DNA from: Isoetes taiwanensis
Lineage: Eukaryota; Streptophyta; Lycopodiopsida; Isoetales; Isoetaceae
Length of the DNA: 64,000 nucleotides
Assembly (NCBI GenBank): GCA_021234155.1
Contig: JAJEKV010000052.1
Coordinates: forward strand, 2,968,254 to 3,032,253
Direction: 5' to 3'
Shown piece by piece: positions 58,565 through 64,000 of the stretch (the first letter of the stretch is position 1; every line of letters begins with the position of its first letter). The notes below the pieces were generated by a model that did no database searches, was not told where the DNA came from, and saw only the letters and a program-made list of their open reading frames with translations. Both the position numbers and the translations under genes were made by a program.

Positions 58565-60042
58565 ATGACCGGATTTTCGTATTCAGCCGGCGCCCGCGAT
58601 CCCATGGCACCTAAGACTCCCTCAGAGAAGGTAAATTCTAACATTTCAGCTCAGCAAGATCGCCGCCGCGATCTTGCTTACTAGATTTTGTAATGTTTTG
58701 ATTGCTATAGCTGCTCAGCAAGATCGCGGCCGCGGTCTTGCTGAGCATAGTTTTTCTTTTCTGAGTAGTAGTATAGTAGCTCACCAGGATCGCGACCGCG
58801 ATGCTCGTGAGCAGTTGTATTGTTTTCTTGCTCTGCTTAGCTGCTACACAACATCGCGGCCGCGATAGTGTGGAGTACTATTATAGTTGCTTGGAAAGAT
58901 CGCGGTCGCGGTTCTCTTGAGTAGTTTATACTTTTCGTTGTACAACATTATGCAGCCTATCAGGCACTCACCACAGGCTTTTGTTTACAGCCCTTGCTCT
59001 GTTTCATGGACCGGATGTCGAACCCATCCGTATTATAACCCCTTCTAATGAACGCAAATGGTGTATAGAGATTGCACAAGCAATACCACACAATAAAGGT
59101 GACCGTAGAAAGGACCTGTGCCTGTTCCTGCGAACTGGAAAGAAACCTGAGGACGTTGAACAAGTTGGCATAGTGGTGGCAATGTGGGAAGGCACGAAGA
59201 ACAATGTGCAAGATGCTATCATATGCAGCATCGAGGACACACACCAATTGCAGTTCCTGGAGTACATTCTAAAATGGCGCAATTATATATGACCGACAGC
59301 CAGCAAAATGAACAAGCCAGCCACAGGGAAAAACGTCCCAACATCAGCTAACAGTTATGGATGGGTGTTGCCATCTTATGAATCTCTCTCTTTGTCAGGT
59401 ATAAAGGGAAACAAAGACATCTTGGTAGGGTTCCCGGCATGCAGAAATGGTTTGTCCACAGACAAGAAGCCTCCGAGTTGTGCTTTGAAAGCAGTTCGGG
59501 ACGAGAAAATGCCCTCGGTGATGGACACCAACTGGCTAAGAGCCGTGGCCAAGAAAAAAAGTGTGAAGCCCATTGCTGCTTTGGGAGAGCCTTCAGCATC
59601 AAAAACAGTTGTTGAAGAACCACAATCCACGATAAACCCCTCCGGTATTATTAACCCTACTCTTCCTCTTGCTTTAAAGGCCCCAGATACCACTACATCT
59701 GGTGGATTTATTCCAAAAAAACTTACTACTTTCAAAATTAACCTTAGAAATCTGAACACTGACAATAGCCCGCAGCCCAGCAGTTCTCAAACCCCCCCTT
59801 CTGTTACGGAAGCCTCCTCTAGACTAGCATTGACATGGCCACACGCACCTGCCATTCCAGTCGAGTTGAAGTTCAATCCGGAAGAGGAACGCAAGATGGC
59901 AGAGCAAACCACTCAAAAGCTTGAACAGTTTAAACGGTTTTACCCCTTAGGGGTTAATTGGTTTACCAAGATTTCTATTTTTTATTGTGAACCTGCACCA
60001 GCAAACCTGACACACCAAATGCGATCAAATGACACAAGAGGA
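58565..60042 (+). pseudogene. Divergent partner gene of element b
   Basis: The first exon (58565-58630) encodes MTGFSYSAGARDPMAPKTPS and ends at GAAG|GTAAAT. The intron contains five long palindromes. Coding resumes about 58990 (HGPDVEPIRIITPSN...KDLCLFLRTGKKPEDVEQVG...LEYILKWRNYI), stops, and continues at 59308-60042 with a Pro/Ser/Lys-rich linker and an acidic end (FNPEEERKMAEQTTQ). Its place and orientation equal those of the ParB-methyltransferase gene in element a, and the N-terminal domain has the same predicted size and a similar end, but identity is too weak for me to claim homology. No methyltransferase motifs are seen; the 3' part may be lost. Splice phase is uncertain. Confidence 0.5.
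58653..58921. repeat. Five long ATCGCGGCCGCGAT palindromes in intron 1
   Basis: Copies at 58653-58678, 58714-58745, 58780-58811, 58844-58875 and 58890-58921. The second is a nearly perfect 32-bp palindrome (CTCAGCAAGATCGCGG and its complement, one mismatch pair). Centres are about 64-66 bp apart except the last (46). Inner cores vary (GGCC, GACC, GTCC-like) while arm pairing is kept. Confidence 0.92.
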
Positions 60043-60059
60043 TAGCCATTTTTCATCAC

Positions 60060-60545
60060 TTTAATATCACCTAAAAATATAAAAAGTATCAAGTGATATT
60101 AATAATGATATTCAATGTACAGTGACACTACCAATGACAAGGTTCTATTATCTATAGCATCATCAGCATCGTCATAAATTTGGTCAACAATTATATCAGT
60201 ACTAATTAATGACAATATATGTGTTACTAATAGCGTCATGAATAATATCACATATTGCATCAACTTTACCATCATTTATTACTCCAATGGTGTTAATGAC
60301 AATATAAGTGTTATAGCTTATGCCAGTTATAGTATCACCCATAGCTTCATCTATAGTAACACATATGGACAATATTATATCAGTGCTTGCATATGACGCT
60401 ATATGTGTCGATAATAGTATCATGACTTATATCACTCTTACTATCAATGCTTGTTATAATTTTGATAATGATAATACAAGTGTTAATGCTTATGACAATT
60501 GTAATATCATTTGTAATGGCATTACGTTCTTCAAACTCCCATAGA
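60060..60545. repeat. AT-rich degenerate repeats (GTGTTA..GACAATAT)
   Basis: Many loose copies of TGACAATAT(A)(A/T)GTGTTA and ATCA-rich blocks. Both-strand ORFs rich in Ile/Thr/Asn are its shadow. Similar in style to 63360-63770. Confidence 0.55.
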
Positions 60546-61249
60546 CAAAGTACACAAAATAATATTATTAGAACAAGAAAGAAAAGTATTCTATTAGGGC
60601 AAACTTCCAAGTGCCACTTCATCTTTTATATCATGTGTGATATCCTCTAATTCATCATCGCCAAGCTGTAAATGTACTAAATGTGGGCCTCCTTACCTTC
60701 ATCAACATCAAAATCTAAGATCTTATTATTTGGTGATTCTGTTGGTAGACAGAGTTTTAAACGAATTCTTGCAATCCTCACTCGAATCACGATCCATCGA
60801 CACAATCATAAATAACCCACCAGCACAATGACTAAGGATGTAATCTGCCAAGAGGCGTATAAAAGACATGGAGACCACGCCTAAGACTAGGAACCCACAC
60901 CATAAAAAGATGCACAAGAACCACCAATGCAGCACGAATCACATCACATATAGATAAAAGCCCAAAAAAAAAAAAAAAACACAACAGAAGAGAAGCAAGA
61001 AGCAAATAAAAGCATGCTCTAAGATCATTATCCAAACCTAATGACAAGCTCCACATATTGTGCAAGAAGGAGGGGACGATATCCTGTAGAGAGGGTTACA
61101 CCCCACCCCAGGACAAAACATGAAGCCAAGAAACTAGGTGGCCAAACAAGGTAAAGGGAAGTAAACATCCCCACATATCATCAAGGAACCTAACCTAGAA
61201 AAAACTCTCGAACCATGCTATAGGACCTACTAATCATAACACATCCACT
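60546..61249. other. Non-coding, with an A16-type tract
   Basis: No gene recognised. An A tract at about 60964-60979. Confidence 0.5.
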
Positions 61250-61567
61250 GTGGAACCTAATGGTCCCAAAGAACCTTACACGGTAGAAAGGGAAAGTGGG
61301 ATCCCTGTCAAGACAGTATACAGGATAATGCTTCAAAGAGACCACTTCAAATCAGCTGTGGAAATGGGAATCGATCAGAATGAGTTTGTGCCGCATCTGG
61401 TAAGATGTTGGAATCAATGGTGCTGTCGGAAGATCCAGGTGTTTAGATGGTTGGCCTGGCACAATGGAATTGAAACATTGAGTAGACTAACAAAAAGGAA
61501 AATGGTGACGGCAAAGGAATGTGCAACAACCAAGAAGGTTGGGCAACATGCTATGAAAAAATATTAA
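61250..61567 (+). pseudogene. LINE ORF2 zinc-finger (zf-RVT) fragment
   Basis: The ORF contains CRKIQVFRWLAWHNGIETLS then RLTKRKMVTAKECATTKK, matching the zf-RVT pattern (P-x-V-x-x-F-x-W-L-A-x-x-x-x-x-x-T-x-x-R-L-x-x-R...C). Upstream residues fit the end of a LINE reverse transcriptase. It is a short isolated remnant. Confidence 0.6.
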
Positions 61568-63355
61568 TAGAAAATATAGCTAAGCATCACACACATGGGG
61601 GGCCTTCATACATCCACCATGTGCAAGGGAACGACCCCTTGACTAGAGAAATGCAAGGGTTTGAACCCTTGACCTAGAAACCTTGGGGCATATCCCTCGA
61701 CACAATATCATAACCAACAAGGCCATGAAAAAAATACAATGAGGGAATTCAAACATAATCACAGATCCTTTCTTCCACTTATATCACACATAGTAGTCCA
61801 CAAAAATACATGGAGGGACTCATACCTCCACCATGCTCTTTTAAAAATCACATGGATTGAACCCGAATCAAAGAACCCGAATTCTGGTAGGGGTGTCCTT
61901 TTTATTTAGACCATAGGATTTGTCATGCGTTTCTTTTGGCAGAGTGTTCATATCCGTGGATCTGGAACAATCCTACGAATATACTGGGATTCGACGGCCG
62001 ACAATCAACCTTACCAAAAAAACCGATAAAGAAAAATAAGTCCCAAATATAAATTTTAAGGGATCTTATAAAATAATACGTATAAGGTACGATCTTCTTA
62101 AAAATAAACCAGCGGACAAAAGGTAATACCTTGATGCGATTGACATGCAAGCATTAGATTTTTTTTTTTTTAGGGTTCCGATGCACACAGTTCAAATCGG
62201 CGCTTTTCTTAGGGTTCCGATGTGCACACAGCTCAAACCGGCTCGTTGCTCGTGGCTTCTGGTTGCCGAATTATCTGTTGGAGTAGGAATCACCTGTCAG
62301 TGTTCTTGGCGCATATTGGATGTTTTGCCTCATCAAATATTGCAAAAGGAGACGAGCAGGTAAGAATTAGAAGAAAATCCATGTGTATCTTGTTGAAAAT
62401 GCATGGCAAGGGTCGATTAGAGCAAAACATCGTAACTTGAAGATTCAGAAGATTAAGAAGCGTCGGCTTCCAGATCAGCATGCTTGCATCTATTTTTATC
62501 TTAACTAACTGTGAAGAAAACCTATGTTGTGCTTCAGGATAATACACAGGATCTCATGTATTCAGTAATTTGAAATTCCTTGTGCGAAGGTCTATTTGAT
62601 TTTTTGCACTGCAGAAGTCAGTTTCCTTTCTTACGTTTGTTTACCTGTTACTAAGGAAAATGACATGCAATACAGAAGTATAATCAACCTCTTGGAGATG
62701 GAAGCAACCTAGTTACTTGTAGTACAATGTCATCATCTACAAGTTCATCAAGCAGCACTCAAATTCATGATATGATATGCAGCTATAAATCACTAGCATC
62801 TTTAGTGGTGGAGTGAAGCATTAATTCTGCTGGCAGGGTAGTATATTGCTGTACACAGGTGGCTACTGTTTATTAGACCTTTAATGTGGTGGATGTCAAG
62901 GGGTCAATGCAAGTTCTTTGATGGCATGGACATATTTTATGTGGATTGCAACCGGTAGATAGAAGGTAGAAGAAGGCATAATACTGCGCAAGAACCTTCT
63001 TGGCAAGGTCCTGCAATGGTGGTAAGCTAAAGGTTTTAGTTACGCTCACGGAATCCACATGTTAAAATATGATAGGAGAGGTGGAGCTATGGTGTGAAAT
63101 AGTTTAAAGATGGGTGTCCAGCAGCATATTTGAATGCAACATGTTGTTGTAGGCATGAGAGAGGTTGAAGGTTATATGCATCACCAACTCCAACTGTGTT
63201 TATTGTTTTAATGGCCTTTTGGATTGACCTAGGTTCGATTCCTGGGGGGCCTTCAATTATATATTTTGATACACTTACAATCATACTTAACATTAATAAT
63301 GATACAATAATAACTTTCACATGGTATTATATGTGGCACTGTCAATGATGCTACA
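61568..63355. other. Non-coding
   Basis: No supportable gene. 61640-61665 (CAAGGGTTTGAACCCTTG) and 63229-63243 (TAGGTTCGATTCCTG) resemble pol III B-boxes of tRNA-derived SINEs, but matching A-boxes are weak. Confidence 0.45.
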
Positions 63356-63359
63356 TGAT

Positions 63360-63770
63360 ACTAATTGTGTTAAAAAGGGTGATACAACAATGATGCTATA
63401 TTGATACTAATCATGTCAGAAAGGATGATACAAAGGATGACACTTGTGTTGACATTATAAGTAATTTAATTATAGCAATACATGTGATGCTATAATCGAC
63501 ATTATGATAGCACTTGTAGTGACATTATGAATGATTTAATTATAGCAACAAATGTGATCCTACTTGTAGTGACATTATAAATGATTTAATTATAGCAACA
63601 AATGTGATCCTATAGCTGACATTATTATAGCACCACAAGTACAAAATACATGATATTATAATCAGAGCTATAGATGATGGTACAAATGTTACTATTATGC
63701 CATTATAATGCTATAGAATATGATACTACAACTGTTGTTATTGGTGATGCTATGAGTGACGATATAGATG
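63360..63770. repeat. AT-rich minisatellite, about 55-70-bp units
   Basis: Copies of TGACATTAT(A/G)A(A/G)T(A/G)ATTTAATTATAGCAA and CATGTGAT(G/C)CTA recur at about 63450, 63518 and 63568, the last two nearly identical. Degenerate copies extend on both sides. Confidence 0.8.
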
Positions 63771-63888
63771 ACGCGATTTCATCAACAGCTACCGTCACTT
63801 ATTGTATCAAAATCTAAAAAATTTGAAAGTCTGGTTTTAAGCAAATAAATGATGAAACTAGTGACTTAGATTGCTTATTCTCTTGTAG

Positions 63889-63977
63889 CATGTTCAAACT
63901 CTGGTTAAAAGCTTCAAGACATATCCAACAGAGGTCCTCACACCTGTTGATGTCGTGCCATTTTACCCTATTACCAG
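63889..63977 (+). CDS. Candidate host exon (89 bp)
   Basis: A pyrimidine tract and TTGTAG acceptor (to 63888), an open frame (HVQTLVKSFKTYPTEVLTPV ... VPFYPIT) and a CCAG|GTAACT donor at 63978. The phrase looks protein-like and not repeat-derived, but I do not recognise it. It would be one exon of a gene extending to the right of the window. Confidence 0.35.
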
Positions 63978-64000
63978 GTAACTGATTCTTTATCTTTTGG

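Noticed and set aside
61640-61665. tRNA-like T-arm (GGGTTTGAACCC)
   Set aside because: A short palindrome only; no other tRNA arms fold around it.
63229-63243. tRNA gene or SINE from TAGGTTCGATTCCTG
   Set aside because: Only a B-box-like word is present. No cloverleaf and no convincing A-box at the right distance.

Overview
This is a transposon-dense plant nuclear window. Evidence for a plant: a CACTA (En/Spm) transposase, a Ty1/copia relic primed by initiator tRNA-Met, several Helitrons with a plant-type 3' hairpin-CTAG end, spliceosomal introns, L1-type LINE remnants and a secreted lectin-extensin-like gene. The two unusual transposase families suggest to me a seed-free land plant (fern, lycophyte or bryophyte). 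That is an inference and not proven. Almost every coding unit is broken by frameshifts, stops or nested insertions. Only the secreted protein gene near 37 kb and one exon at the right edge look like possible host genes.

Layout. 1-2.8 kb: decayed CACTA transposase. 2.8-12.0 kb: the 3' end of one Helitron abutting the 5' end of a second (6159-12022). 12.06-19.83 kb: a DNA transposon bounded by a 26-bp terminal inverted repeat (TIR), carrying a coiled-coil/zinc-finger gene (+) and a convergent transposase gene (-) of an uncommon family. 20.5-23.7 kb: a LINE relic with two MITEs inserted. 27.0-32.2 kb: a copia relic split by about 3.4 kb that holds an HSP70-like fragment and a long inverted repeat. 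34.3-35.65 kb: a LINE 3' end with poly(A). 36-37.7 kb: two MITEs and the secreted protein gene.

38.4-60 kb is the most interesting part: two related, degraded elements. Element a (about 38.4-50.4 kb) has a small ORF, a minus-strand gene joining a ParB-like domain to an N4/N6 DNA methyltransferase, a set of GTATTCCGGAATAC palindromes, and a divergent plus-strand transposase of the type I know as DUF7869. That transposase is cut in frame by a 2.8-kb Helitron and a 0.6-kb hAT-like MITE. Element b (about 50.85-60 kb) has a homologous small ORF, a minus-strand DUF7869 transposase, and a divergent gene separated from it by another palindrome set (ATCGCGGCCGCGAT), into which a Helitron (55.09-57.75 kb) has inserted. 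In both elements a DUF7869 gene is divergent from a partner gene, and a private palindrome family lies between them and inside the partner's introns. My reading is a DNA transposon lineage that carries its own DNA-modification gene and repeated cis-sites. The component families are partly recognisable, but I do not know this combination as a described system.

60-64 kb: AT-rich degenerate repeats, a LINE zinc-finger fragment and a candidate exon at the edge.
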